A program made the translations under genes and the position numbers. A stretch of DNA of 64,000 bases, from positions 3,410,001-3,474,000 of the forward strand of contig OY751485.1 of the NCBI GenBank assembly GCA_963565915.1. Reading direction: 5' to 3'. Below the pieces are notes generated by a model. That model saw only the letters and a list, made by a program, of their open reading frames with translations, did no database searches and was not told the DNA's origin. Shown one piece after another: positions 25,924 through 39,934 of this stretch (within the stretch, counting starts at the first letter, position 1; every line of letters begins with the position of its first letter). Origin of the DNA: Entoloma clypeatum. Its lineage: Eukaryota > Basidiomycota > Agaricomycetes > Agaricales > Entolomataceae.

Positions 25924-28717
25924 ATGGCAAACTTGTCTTGCAACGTGCGTTGTTCTCGCCCTACAGCCAATCTGATTTAACCTTGGTCTATAGGATACCA
26001 CGTATGTACCGCCCTGTCGTCAAAACTTCACAAATCGATAATATCAACCGTCCAGCTCGGATTCATCATAACTGGATGCTTTGCTTTGGTTGCATCGGCA
26101 GCATCAATATGGTTAGTCAACAAACATCTACAGTGCTACACCAATGTCAGTGTCCCAATAATTCCGTTTTACAAGGATGAACCCCTTCCACCTGCAGAAA
26201 TCAGAACAACGTTGTCAGTCATTCACATGCGCCGGATCAACATACTAGCCGTTGATTCTCCGCCAGATATCGTCCGCATCCTCTTCATGGTTCCCATCTA
26301 TGCTCTTGTTAGTTTCGCGTCTTTCGTGTTCTGGGTGAGTCGCAACGGTGTGCCAAAATCGTCCGGATGCTGATAGTCGTCAACATAGAACCACTCTACA
26401 GCTCTGATCCTCATCCGAGACGGATATGAGTCAACAGTTTTAGCTGCTTTCTTCTACCTGCTCTTGATGTATCTGGACCCAGATCCCGACCAGCAAAAGT
26501 TTATTTTTCTAAAAGCTGGGTTGTCGCGTGAGGCTGATAGGGAAGCACTGAAAAGAAAGCAGGATCCGAAGGGGTGGATGTTTCCACTCGGTTTCGTGAA
26601 ATGGAAGCCTCACGTGCGTCGTATAGTACACAGAAGAGTCCGAATTAAACCATGGTTTTCCACAGGACGGTCTATTCTTCCTTCAGTCAATGAAATGGGG
26701 AGTCCTGCAATATTGTGTTATCAGACCCGTGTAAGTAAAGAAATTCTCAGTCTGGAGAGGGTAAAAGCTTGACTCGTGCCGGATTCCCAGAACTACCTTC
26801 ATCGCAGTGATGTTGAACTATTTCGGCCTATATTGCGAGGAATCGTGGGGCCTAGGATGGGGTCACATCTACGTCTGTAATGTTTTATGGTACATTCCTG
26901 CAGTCGTCACTGTCGTTTTTGAACAGATAACTGTGATCGTCTCGATCTCCGTCTCGATAGCCATGTATTGTTTAATTCAACTTTACATTCCTGTGGCAGA
27001 AATTATTGCGCCTCACAGGCCTTTGATGAAGCTCTTTGCGATCAAAGCCGTTGGTGAGCAGAAAAGCATACTTTTTACCTCAAGTGGCATATATCTTGCC
27101 GTACAGTTTTTCTCACCTTCTGGCAAGCCACATTTTTGGGGGTTCTGAGCATGTTTGGTGTGGTCAAAGAAGTGCGTGTTTTTTTTACCTACTCGATGGG
27201 TATAGAAACAAAAACTGTGTAGACGAAGTACATGACACCGTCTGACGTCAATATCGGGATCGGAGCCCTTCTTGAAACATTTGAGATGATGTCCACCTTT
27301 TCCTCGCCCACTCTTCGTGCTTTACTGATATACTGATATGTATACAGGCTCTTCAGTTTTCTTCATATTTACGCTTTTACATACAAACCCTATCGAGAAT
27401 ATGGCCAGTTGGCCTCAACAGTGCCCTGTTCATCGACGCCTCGCCTTCGTTCCTTGGGCCACGCGATGGACTTTCGTGAAACCTTCCGTGAGATCTGGGT
27501 GGGCATGGTATACATTCTGGCCAAGGTCCGTGGCAGGGAGCCGGCGATCGATGTTAACCCCAGGCGCGTCGCCTACTATGAAGAGGCGTTTGGAAAATCT
27601 AGAGCCTTGGGGGAAGACGCATCAAGCGAGCCAAGACCGTCAGAGAGACCAAGAGCAACCTTGCCGAATCTTGGAGTTGAAGTGGAGCAGGCTATATCAG
27701 TTGTTATTGACGGAGAAAGACAGTGGTTGGGATTGGGTGATGATTATGCATACGGCCTTGGCTACATGAGGCGAGAAAAGAGTGACGGACTCGAAGTACA
27801 AATCAGACGGGAGCTGGAAAAGCGTGCTTATCGTTCGACCTGTGAGCCTGATATGTTCAGACATTCCCTTACCTGATTTTTTCTGAGATGGGCTGCCTCC
27901 TCTGCCATCCAACCCGGACGACCACCGAAACCCGCGTCGAGAGTTTTCCTGGTGGCGCCGGCTTTACGACCGTATTTCCGAGCGCGGATCTGAGGATGAA
28001 GGAGAGGATCTGACGTTGTTCCATGAACCAGCGAAGCGTCTTCGAGTTCACTCATCCAATAAAGAATCGGAATCGTACCCCGACTTTTCGGAATCTGGAA
28101 TCGATGATCCGCCGCCGTCAAGCATCCTGCGCAGACACCATAGGCACCCAAATAGGGTGATGAAGGGTACACTGACACCTGAATCTGTCGATGTTCCAGC
28201 TCCTCTCCCCACCGTCGCAGGTATCAGGATACCAAGTAGTCGATGGGTCTCTAACGATTCTGCGTTTGGACCACATTTCCACAACGATCACATCAATGCC
28301 CACAATCACAATCTTCAGGAGATCGTCTTGCTTTCTCGCCCCACAGCGTCGGTGGGTGGTCTTCCCGGACACCACGTTATAGACACTTCTCTGGACGAAT
28401 TGTCAGAGCATACAATTCCTACGGGACATACCACAGTAGGCCAAGGACAATTATTTGTGGCTTCATCCTCCAAAGTGCCTGGACAACCCGATTCTTGCTT
28501 TGTGAGCGAGTCGAGTCGTCAAATAGTTGATAGGGCAGCAAACGTTGATTACCGCATCTTACCTTGTTCAAGCGACTCCCGATGCGGCGCCCGAGTCGAT
28601 TCTGATGTCGTGCGTCATCCTCCTGGCTTCTCGCACACATGGAGGCTGGTGGAAGAGTCCAAACATGATGCACAGAATAGTTCTGACCATCTTCCGCAGC
28701 TCAAGTACTACCAGTAG
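25924..28717 (+). CDS. TMEM184 / organic solute transporter alpha family membrane protein
   Basis: Hydrophobic spans typical of the seven-TM TMEM184/Ost-alpha (DUF300) family run through LGFIITGCFALVASAASIWL, VRILFMVPIYALVSFASFVF, STVLAAFFYLLLMYL, ISVSIAMYCLIQLY and a later FGVVKE...TPSDVNIGIGALLETFEMM...YAFTYKPY block. A long hydrophilic tail (DFRETFREIWVGMVY; ERGSEDEGEDLTLFHEPAKR) ends at 28717. The 5' model is 25924-25944, 25994-26005 (12 nt), 26056-26145, 26198-26210 (13 nt), 26267 onward; the two small exons are inferred from phase and splice sites. The yeast relative is vacuolar/endosomal, while transport activity is not established for fungal members. It diverges from trp1 across 164 bp. 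Confidence 0.82.
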
Positions 28718-29116
28718 GAGTGTGATGCTTATGCATTCTCCTCACAGTAATGACGCCACCCACCATGGTCGGGTCTGTACAACCAGCAATCATTCAATTT
28801 TTAGCGCGCGAACCTTCGTTTCTCTACTCATGATCATTGATGACTGCCAACATTATTTATGTGTTTATACGCTGATGACATTGCTCAAGGCCCGATTTTA
28901 CGAAATAATACAGGTTTATCATTATTCATACAAACAGTGCGTCAACGATGTACAGCATACCAGATATATATACAGTTTCAGTGAAGTATCGGATCGTTCA
29001 ACTGCTGCAACGTAATTTGCCGGTTGTCATCAGCAGTGAGCGGGAGGAAGGACAAAAGAATTTCCGAAAAACGAAACAGTACCGATGAGCAGGCAGTCGG
29101 GGAAAACGTCCGATAG
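28718..29116. other. Convergent intergenic spacer
   Basis: 399 bp between the TMEM184 stop and the halogenase stop. Only UTR-like sequence is seen; short frames here have no recognisable content. Confidence 0.5.
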
Positions 29117-31277
<2,161 letters not shown>

Positions 31278-31339
31278 TCATGATGATCATGTTAGTCCAC
31301 TTTATAGAGAAAGTGTGTGACGTGACGTGTGACAATGAT

Positions 31340-32268
31340 ATGGACCCACTCCATAAACTTCAACACTTACTAGACTTCGAGTCTGACCATCGAGAGATTT
31401 ACAGTACTTACTACTTATTATAATCTATTCACAAACTTAACTCTTCTTAGATTATATCGAACACATCGTTCTCTCTCCAAAGTCACCCATCGTCAAATAC
31501 GTGCCCCCCCTCGACGCCATCTTGTATTCTATCCAGAAAATCCTCCACCCTACCTTCGCCACTCACCGCATACCGGACCTCCTTGACCTGCTTGCCACAG
31601 TAGAGTTCTATCGAGGACACACCTTGGACCATGCTCGGGATGCCATCACTTGGAACAGCTATTATCAAAACGAAAATAGGGTCACAGTAACATTGACACC
31701 CAAAGAAGAGGCCTTCCTCAAAGGCCTCGAATCTCAGAAAGATTCCTTGCGGAAGGTATACATAAAGATTCTGACAACGTGTTGTGATCTGGTAAGCATC
31801 CGCTCCGTCGACCACGGGAAATACAGGCTCTCAAAGGCTCCAGGATATGTTCTTATTATGGACCGCAGATCCCCCATCATTTTCCGACTTTTGGATTCGG
31901 TTCAATGAGTACTTCCCTGCGTTAAATAAACACTGCGGCAATAAATCACCTCGCCTCTTTTTTGCCGACCTTTCGCTAGAAGAAGAAAGACAGCTGCTAG
32001 AAGTTGGTGCGGCTTGCTGCGACTTTGCTCAGGATACCATCGCTTGGGCAATGGAAGCCCAAAAAGACGAGTGAGTCTCTTACCTCACCAAAGGGCCTGC
32101 TCTTCATGCCCAATCAGTCTGTCATCGATCCAGAGTGCTTTCCAGACCAAGGAGTTCCAGGATAAATTCCAGCGACCTTACCCCGATGAACTGATCAATT
32201 ATTTCATTCAACGTGTCAAGATTGAAGCCAAAGGCGTCCAAGACATATTTCGTGGGGATGAATCTTGA
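31340..32268 (+). CDS. Hypothetical protein, 260 aa
   Basis: Not recognised. Four exons (31340-31403, 31451-31791, 31844-32070, 32118-32268) join in frame to 260 aa, with introns of 47, 52 and 47 nt. The product looks soluble and helical: MDPLHKLQHLLDFESDHREI, YVPPLDAILYSIQKIL, LLDLLATVEFYRGHTLDHA, MFLLWTADPPSFSDFWIRF and YPDELINYFIQRVKIEAK. There is no signal peptide, membrane span or metal-binding pattern. It starts 71 bp from the halogenase start on the other strand and converges on the PDAT gene with only 49 bp between stops, so it may be co-regulated with the halogenase. Consistent phases argue for a real gene. Confidence 0.6.
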
Positions 32269-32317
32269 TTCTGGTGGAACGGAGCGCAAGCAAATGTGAG
32301 TACTCGCTGTCCTTCAT

Positions 32318-35300
32318 TCAATCCCATTCTATCCTCTTAGAATACTCTCTGATATTCGAAACGTAAGAATCCTGGATCTCATCCCCAACGCCAGTCGCAA
32401 CCTTGAGAATAATCTCATTCAACCCATTTGATCCCAAGATGTCAACATGATCACTAGTGTTTGCTCCTCCACGAGGGATGAATGTGACAGGCAGATGCGG
32501 AAGCTGTTCCAGACACGTCAGAACTCTTTAGATCCGTGTAGCGCGTCCTCTTACCTCGACCGTCGTAATTTGTATCCCAGCAGGGTTCCATCGAGGTCGC
32601 GTCCACCCTTCTACACACATGGCGCCTAAACTCAACAAGCTGACAGTGCCATCTCCTTCTCCCATCTTGACGCCGTTGCGGACCTGATCGACTCCATAAA
32701 CCAAACAGATACGCTGACTAATAGAGGCACACCTTTGGTATGATCATCTCGTCCGTGTACGTCGCATCTATACAATTTTCGAATGATTGCGGCGGGCTGG
32801 CACTGTTTATACATGCTTCATCCTTGGGCAATCGGGTGGTGGCAGAATCTGCTGAAACGTTGTTTTTGATTTCTCTTGTGGTATACCTGAATGCACCATC
32901 ATCCTTGAGTTGAATTCGATAAATGCATGCTCATCGGACAGACCAATAGGAGCGCTGCAAATGTGTATGCCCTTCAGCGTTTCTCTCAGCAACATTTTTC
33001 AATTCATCTCCCACCTCTGTTTCTTTGCCGTGCCCGTATACGCAGTACATCTTCATCGAAGGTGCTTTAGGCAACCTGATGAAGTCCGTTCGGTCACAAC
33101 AAGCGGATGTCTAATCTTGGACTAATTCACCTGACTTCCAAGGGATTCGTCCACTTTCTATGATCATGATCATTTTTCGCCAAGGTCGCCTCATCCCGTT
33201 CTAGGCCAAACGAATAATTGGTTGCGATCATCCTCTGCATTAAAGGAAAGATATGAGACACATTACTAACGCTGATGGCATGTAAGTACCTGGAAAGTCA
33301 AAGGTGTGTGTTGTAGGATCCAAGCTTCTGCTTCATCGGCTGTCTTGCTATCCTTCAAGCCTCCCTCGCTTTCCATGTTTGCAGATTGGGGATATCGGAA
33401 AGCTATCAGTTCACCATGAGAATGTATGCTATGATTATGATCGTCTGGTGCATGTGTCGCGTTGCCCCAGATGATATTTCCTCCCTGGGAAGCGGTCATT
33501 CATCGCCATCATGGAGCACGTCTATAACACACCTTGATCCATAAACTCGCACTTCCAGCCCAGCTACGGAATAGTTCCTGGCGGTCTTTCCGTGAAAAAA
33601 ATCGTTCTAGTACTATGGAGGCACCATCATGATTTGTTCCCCATTAGAGAGTGATAATCAGACCGTATGCCCCGGCAGGATTCATCTGTACCGTGTCTTT
33701 CATTTCACCCGATAAGAAAGCGGCCATTGCCTTGGACTGCCAGAAATTATTGAGAAACTTCTATGCTTGCTTGATGAAAAACCTACAACTCCCTGATGAA
33801 TAGAGTTAGGACGACATCGCAAAGAGTCGGAAAAAAGGCGATACCAGATGTGTGCCGGCAACGGATATATATGCTTCAATGTGGTTCTATAGATGACGGA
33901 TCACGAAGGAGCTACGTGGAGTGATAGGATGAAAACATACCTCAACCCAATCTTCCCCCCCTGCCCCATGTTGCGGAGACTCGACCCATTTGAAGCTATC
34001 GAAGCGATGAGACCGGATGACTATGAACCTACACAGTTACTCACAAGTACTTGGATGAAAAACATGAGATTTAGCTCAGACGCAACTTGTAAGACATACC
34101 AAGAGCACCTGGGACAATCAATTCATATTTGGACAGAAAAGCGACTTGAGGTCCGGAAACTCACAGAAGCTCCCATAGAATGTGCCACGATCACAACCTT
34201 CTCCTTTTGACGGCGCCTATACTCGGTAATGCAGGTTGTGCTTTCAAAAAGAAGTCATACACACTTGAGGCTTTCAATGGTTGTCTTGAGTCTTGAAAAG
34301 TAACCGTCACGTTCTTCGAGGTTATGGTAAGATAATCGCCAATCATATGGAGCGAGATAGAGATTATTTGTGTCATAATTAACCACCGCTAAATTTTCGA
34401 CTATTTTGGACCTAATCAGCATGTTGGATTAGTTTGGGAAAATATATCGGTCAACCAGAGCAACTACCAGATCCAATAACCATGGATGAAGCTGCTCGCG
34501 GCGTCGATGCCTTCCGCGGCTCGGACTCTAACACCGGGTGGGTCCAGCCCAGTGACTGGATCAAGCATCATTGCAGCTATCCACTTTTCTTTGTTGAAAG
34601 TTACTTGAGATATCATATTGAAACCACCCCACATCTTTTGGCGGAAAAAGGCTCGATAATCCGGAGAAGTCGACCAAGATTCCAAACCCTGGACGAGTGA
34701 TGGCACCGGGAGAAATGACAAGGATAGATTGCAGGTCTTACGCACAGTAGATATCACCCCAGGGACCAGAATCACAGGATGCTTTGCACTCAGACCCCTA
34801 GCCTGCATCTGCTCCCCAACTCGGAACTCACGCCCATCGTTATTAAGTTTCCAGAATTCTGGGATATTGTTCCTGAGTCGGGTCCATTCCACCTCGACCC
34901 GAGTGAAATCAAAGCCCGGAAGTTCCGGTAGAGTGACCTCATATTGAGCCATGAGAAGAGACAGGTGTGCCTGAAAGTCCTGGATACCACTTGGCTCGAT
35001 GAAGGCCAGCCCAAAGGCGGTGCCAACTGAAGGGGACAATCAGGACATGAGGATGAGTATTTGGAAGGACTCACGCATGGCGCCTAGAGAAAATAGAAAC
35101 CTCCCAGAAGTAAAGAAAGATCGAGGCTTGTCCTAGAGCGTAGAGGACGCGAAATTGCATCACCCAATAGGTACGACTCGAGCTATTGTCTACACACCTG
35201 CGGGGCAACCGCCTTGGTCTCGAGTACTGTAGCTTTCGCATCTTCGCCAGGAAGTGTAACGTCCAAAGATGATGAATCATCGTGGGCACCACTGAAGACG

Positions 35301-35353
35301 GGAATACCTGAATCAGGCGGCTGTGGAACGTTGTTTCGCTTGATAAGCACCAT
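32318..35353 (-). CDS. LRO1: Phospholipid:diacylglycerol acyltransferase (Lro1/PDAT)
   Basis: The start MVLIKRNNVPQPPDSG leads to SFFTSGRFLFSLGAM (membrane anchor), then the conserved LCAT/PDAT blocks HPVILVPG, GLESWSTSPDYRAFFRQK, KWIAAMMLDPVTGLDPPG, nucleophile elbow VVIVAHSMGAS, AMAAFLSGEMKDTVQMNPAG, IIWGNATHAPDD, GELIAFR, MGEGDGTVSLLSLGAMC and, near the end, NTSDHVDILG with the catalytic His. The enzyme transfers an acyl chain from a phospholipid to diacylglycerol at the ER, making triacylglycerol. The gene has many short introns and includes a 6-nt exon (33787-33792, GGAGTT) that supplies the Gly-Val of the THLGVSKAMAAF segment. An intron separates the elbow from the following FKWVESPQHG exon. 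It diverges from the glutaredoxin across 390 bp. Confidence 0.9.
33787..33792 (-). other. 6-nt microexon in PDAT
   Basis: On the minus strand the sequence reads ATCAG, GGAGTT, GTAGGT: an acceptor, six bases and a donor, flanked by introns of 52 nt (33844-33793) and 50 nt (33786-33737). Including it gives HL-GV-SKAMAAF, matching the conserved LLGVPKAMAAF of the family; skipping it would delete two conserved residues without shifting the frame. Confidence 0.7.
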
Positions 35354-35743
35354 CCAGGCAAACGGTTTTGAACAAGTTTTGAACGTTCATATGTAGGGAA
35401 CAAATAAAGTAAACAACACCGAGAGGTTACATTTCTTCGCCCAAACCTCTCGCAACCACTCTTGCGTCGGGTATCGGGGCCTCGCCCCATGTCATGTACT
35501 GCGCCGCTCACTCGAAAGGGGAAGCTTCGTCTGCAATGGTGGGCTGTCAATGGTTTGAACCTACAGTGACACCCACCGACAATCTCCATGTTGAGATCGC
35601 TTTCCGTCATTCCCTGCCCATCGAACGAAGTGATCCTTGAATCCCTGTTCAGGACCCATGCCGTATTACAATACATCGGATCCAACGGTCCCACGTGCCA
35701 AATCAAACTTCGTCAAAACCCTCATCTCCTCACTATACTGCAT
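35354..35743. promoter_or_regulatory. Divergent promoter region PDAT / glutaredoxin
   Basis: A 390-bp spacer between two divergent start codons. A CACGTG box at 35692-35697 is 47 bp before the glutaredoxin start. No other gene is supported here; frames on both strands are incidental. Confidence 0.5.
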
Positions 35744-36518
35744 ATGTCCTCTTCGACATCCTTGGCGACTATCCAACGGCGTCGATTTCTAATTGCCAGC
35801 ATATTCCTCGTCGCTTTCTTCTTCTTTGGCATTCCGTGGGAACTTGCGTGGTCTCGCTCCAATATAGCGCAACTTGCCAAGCTCCAGGAGACAACTGTAC
35901 AGAAAGTCGATGAGATTTACGGCCTTCTGCATTTGGTGACTGACAGTGAAATTTCTCTGAGTCCCGACATGGATGGGAGCCAACCAATCGATATGGCCAG
36001 TTACGCTGGGGGAGAGGAGGGACTAGCCTGGGCCAATCATGTCCAAAGATCAAATGAAATTTATCCGATTGTCGTGTTCAGCAAGGTATATTGCTTCGTC
36101 AGTATCTACCACGGATACAAGTAACCGCTCTTCTTGGACTCGGCTCCAGACCTACTGTCCGTATGTAACCAAGAGGGCCTTTGTACTTGGTACTGAGCTG
36201 ACCCATTTCCTCAGTTATTCACGAAAGGCGAAGAAACTCCTGAGGAGTTACGACATTCACCCACCACCGAAAGTAATAGAAGTGGATATGCGAGGTCCGT
36301 CCAGTCCAAATATATGCTGACTGACTCCTGTAATGGTCTCAGATGACAGTGACATTATCAAAGAAATCTTGACCCGTTTGACTGGGTACTCGACATTCCC
36401 GAATATTATCCTTCGTGGCAAATCTCTTGGAGGGTCCGATGATTTATATGCTCTCCATGCATCGGGGTTACTACCTGCAATGTTTGAACAAGCTGGTGCT
36501 GTCGAGCGGGATAAGTGA
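35744..36518 (+). CDS. Membrane-anchored monothiol glutaredoxin (Grx6/Grx7-like)
   Basis: Four exons: 35744-36085, 36150-36160 (11 nt), 36215-36294 and 36343-36518, giving 202 aa. A signal-anchor (RRRFLIASIFLVAFFFFGIP) is followed by a lumenal stem (WSRSNIAQLAKLQETTVQKV) and a glutaredoxin fold: IVVFSKTYCPYSRKAKKLL, VIEVDMRDDSDIIKEIL, TGYSTFPNIILRGKSLGGSDDL. The active site CPYS has one resolving-type Cys replaced by Ser, as in yeast Grx7, so it is a monothiol enzyme of the early secretory pathway. The Cys-Pro of the active site is encoded within the 11-nt exon. The gene is intact and is the last clear gene before the repeat block. Confidence 0.85.
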
Positions 36519-37900
36519 CCTTCGAAATAAAACTCGGATTGAGTTTACTACAGTCTCGGTCGGCGGCCGCGACCTTATTTGCGTTATAATATGCATTTAT
36601 GTCTTGAGATGAGCCAAAGTCATAGATTACTGTACTATTACGACCGGGTGTTCATTGGGTGTGACATGTGACACCAAGGGTTCAAAACCCATGGTGACCT
36701 GTGACAAAGTGTTCATTAGTGTGCATCTGTGACAGAGTATGCCACCTATAGGCAATATTTGGGCAGAGTATGGCACATTTGATGATTTTAACTCTAAATT
36801 ACAGTTATTTTGACATGCAACCCCGAAGGGAAAGAAAAATTGACTATCTCATGACTTGTGACCATTTCTGGAAGTGTTCATCAACCTAGTGTGACCATTA
36901 CATTGAGCCAAAAGTGTCCAGTTCATCAGGGTATGTGACACATGACTGAACACCTGGTCATAATAGTACAGTAGAGCATATTTGCAATGTGTTTCAACTT
37001 TCTGTTGAAAGGTGTGGAAATTTCTGTTGACCGTTTTTGGATAGGTCACATGCCAAATTTGGATAGTGTGACAGACACAAGTGCCGAAGCGCTCCTCATC
37101 CATTTCTTGTCCACTGAAGCAAAATTCCAGGAAAAGTATATACAAATGTTCTTCATTTGATTACCATATGTATTAGGCACCATTTGACACAACAATACCA
37201 TTTTCCTTGAGGGAGTGGTGGTACTGGTGGATTGTGTCCATAGAATGTTGCATAAATGAAGTACTAATGTCCATTCCCCAATGAAAATCACTTACCTGAT
37301 GGTAGGAGTACAAGCTGTAAGGTATAGATATGGCTGGGGGAGTGAGGTGGAGCTCCTGGCATGGAGGGAGGTGGGATTTGATGAGCGGGAAGGGCGTGGG
37401 AGCATGTCGGGATGTCGTTCGGGGGTTCTGGACATTGTTGATGGATAGCCATCAGGGTTTGATGGCTATTTGATCAACAGGTGACATGGTGACATGGCGA
37501 CAAGTGTGGCAGCGAGTGACAGTGTTGTGTCACCCTCAACCAAATTGGGATGAACCAAAACTAGAAATGCTGACTTTGTCAGCAGATACCTTGCTTGTAC
37601 GACTGTGTTTGAGAAATTGAGTCAGACTGTAGGTACTATTAGTCTCACAATCATAACCTCTTCCCTTCATGTCTCCTGTGGTCGAAGATGGATGGCCAAT
37701 TGTTTATGATATGCTCGATGTTTCTGCCAATGTTGAAGATTCCATTCCTTTCAAGCTCTACTACATCGTGTTCTCTGTTGCTGATTTTTATGATTCAATT
37801 TTTGATGGATGCATGCCACAGACACTTTTCCGGTCGCACTTCAAAGTTTAGCCAAGCCACGTTAAAGGATTATATGAAGTGAGCTTTTAACGTGGATGCT
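36519..37900. other. Gene-poor sequence, no supported gene
   Basis: About 1.4 kb after the glutaredoxin with no convincing coding region. Words such as GTGACA and TGTGACAC recur at 36655-36735, 36935-36950 and 37480-37535 on both strands, suggesting degenerate repeats. A 60-codon frame at 37669-37851 (start MSPVVEDGWPIVYDMLD) has ordinary composition but no recognisable family. Confidence 0.4.
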
Positions 37901-37929
37901 CATTTTTCAAGGTTTTTTCATCAGCAACC

Positions 37930-38140
37930 CCAGATGTTTGGCTGTAGCAAACTGTAGTAAATACTGTGATGCTGTAGTCACATGTAGTCACATGTAGCAC
38001 TGTAGTGTCCCATAGTGCACCATAGTGCTATACCATGGCAGTGCAGTAGCATTGTAGGAGCTATAGTACAATGTAGTGATGTAGTATGTGGTAGCACCAT
38101 AGATGTGTACTGATGTAGTATGTGGTAGCATCATGAGGCT
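37930..38140. repeat. Degenerate TGTAGT-rich repeat tract
   Basis: About 200 bp dominated by imperfect copies of TGTAGT, CATAGTGC and ATGTAGTATGTGGTAGCA; the last word occurs twice, near 38076 and 38113, followed by CCAT or TCATG. It directly precedes the first minisatellite array and has no coding content. Confidence 0.6.
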
Positions 38141-38274
38141 AACATTCATTATTTTTGCAAGGTGACCAGTTCTGTGTTTTCGTCTAAGTCCGTTTAAACT
38201 CTGCTCGGTTATATCCAGCCACATTGCTTGATACTCATCTTTTCTTCCATCTACCACCACCTCCTCCCACCCTT

Positions 38275-38995
38275 GTGCCCAATGACCGTCCCCCATGCCC
38301 AATGACCGCCCTCCATGCCCAATGACTGCCCCCATGCCCAACGACCCTCGCACCCAAGAGCTGCCCCCCTCTGTGCCCAATGGTTGTCCTGTGTGCCCAA
38401 CGGCCCCCCTGTGCCCAACAACCGTCCCTCGCACCCAAGAGCTCCTCTCCGTTCCCGCTGCCCCCATGCCCAATGACCACCCTCCATGTCCAATGACCGC
38501 CCCCATGCCCAACGACCACCCCTCACACCCAAGAGCTGCCCCTCCATGCCCAACGACTGCCCTGCATGCCCAACGACTGCCCCTCCATGCCCAACGGCCG
38601 TCCCATGTGCCCAACAACCACCCCTCGTGCCCAAGAACTGCCCTCCATGACCAACGGCCATCCTGTGTGCCCAATGACTGCCTGTGCATTGTCCCTCTCA
38701 TCTCGTGTTGTACCTCCCACCATTCTTGTGTCATTGTTGGACACACGAGATGGCCATTGGTGCAAGAGATGGCGGCTGGGCATGCTCGGGTGCGAGGGGC
38801 AGTTGTTGGGCATGGGGGGGCAGTTGTTGGGCACACAGGACGGCCGTTGGGCATGGAGGGCAGCTCTTGGATGTGAGGTGCAATTGTTGGGCAAGAGGAC
38901 GATTGTTGGGTGCGAGGGGCAATCGTTGGACACACAAGATGGTGGCTGGGCATGCTGGGGCGAGGGGCAGTTGTTATGCATGGGGGGCGCAGCCC
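38275..38995. repeat. Minisatellite array, 20-bp period, inverted halves
   Basis: 38275-38690 is a C-rich array of degenerate units of about 20 bp with core TGCCCAACGACCGCCCC. From about 38745 to 38995 the same family continues in the opposite orientation (GGGCAGTTGTTGGGCAT). The two arms could pair as a long imperfect hairpin. The lack of stops in this composition produces long open frames on both strands (up to 414 codons) that I treat as artefacts. Confidence 0.85.
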
Positions 38996-39382
38996 TAGCA
39001 TGACATGAGAATGGCGGGAGGGATCACATGAGGAACAACGCGCGAACAGTGACAAAGGAGCCATGGGAGGTGCATGATGCCAGAATGGTGGAGGCACGAA
39101 GCAAGGGACTGTGAGGGACGATGCATGGCTGTAGCCTGAGCCCGACGCGACAACCACAGCAGTGGAAGGAGCTAGTAACTTTCCTCCAGTGCCCTTATGT
39201 GTCTTAGCATACATATTATGTGTCGAATTCAAATGCTTTTTGCTTCATATGGTGTGATTGAGTTTTCAGCCTCTATCTACAACACTACACCTCACTAACA
39301 TTGTCTACTATACTAATGTTGCAAAGTACACTGTTACTCTATGTTGCACTATACAATGTACCCTGTCACTACAGAGCACTAC

Positions 39383-39934
39383 TGTTACGGCGAGAGCCTA
39401 CAATTGGTCCAAGTATCAAATCAAGTGGGTTCATACTGGTTCCACAACAAGTCCCTCAATAGGTCGACTTGGTCAAGGTCAGTGAGCTCCTCAGAAGGAT
39501 AACTTAGTTTGGTCGGAGCAGAGCTAAGTTCTTGCAAGGCACTTAGTTTGAGAGCGTTCGAAGAGAAGACAAAGTAAGTGTTGTTTGCCTAGGTCAAGCT
39601 AAGGACCTCTACTCTAAGGTTACAAGTCTTATATACATTATCCTATGGCTATAAATAAGTAGGTGCTGCACAGGAGCTAAATAAGCCGTTGGTTAGATAA
39701 ATGTTTCAAGGGGGCTGTGGCATAGGAGCCAGAGATAAGGCCTCAAGGCCATGAGTCAGAGATAACAAGTATCTACAAGGGGAATAGTCCGAGTCAATGT
39801 GAGTCATAGTGCTGATAGAGGGGACATGTGTCCCAGGGTCATCGGAGTTAAGTGAAATGGGGTCAGATAGGGATTGAGGGTCGAAGGGTCATGTGAAGGT
39901 GCATAGGAAGAGGGTGAAAAAAGTGTATGTAACA
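39383..39934 (-). repeat. LTR of an older chromovirus (minus orientation)
   Basis: On the minus strand the segment begins TGTTACATACAC at 39934 and ends GCCGTAACA at 39383, a TG...CA structure with matching TGTTAC/GTAACA ends, 552 bp long. Immediately upstream (minus) lies a purine tract AGATGGGGGGTAA, as expected for the polypurine tract before a 3' LTR. The 5' LTR is not in the window; the element is truncated near 47730. No second copy was seen to confirm the borders. Confidence 0.6.

Noticed and set aside
36849..37291. Overlapping minus-strand frames after the glutaredoxin
   Set aside because: They are short, with no recognisable motif, no plausible splice joins and lie in GTGACA-rich degenerate sequence.
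37988..39232. 414-codon open frame on the minus strand and others over minisatellites
   Set aside because: The frame consists of degenerate 20-bp units without stops on either strand; both strands and several phases are open. Composition, not a gene, explains it.
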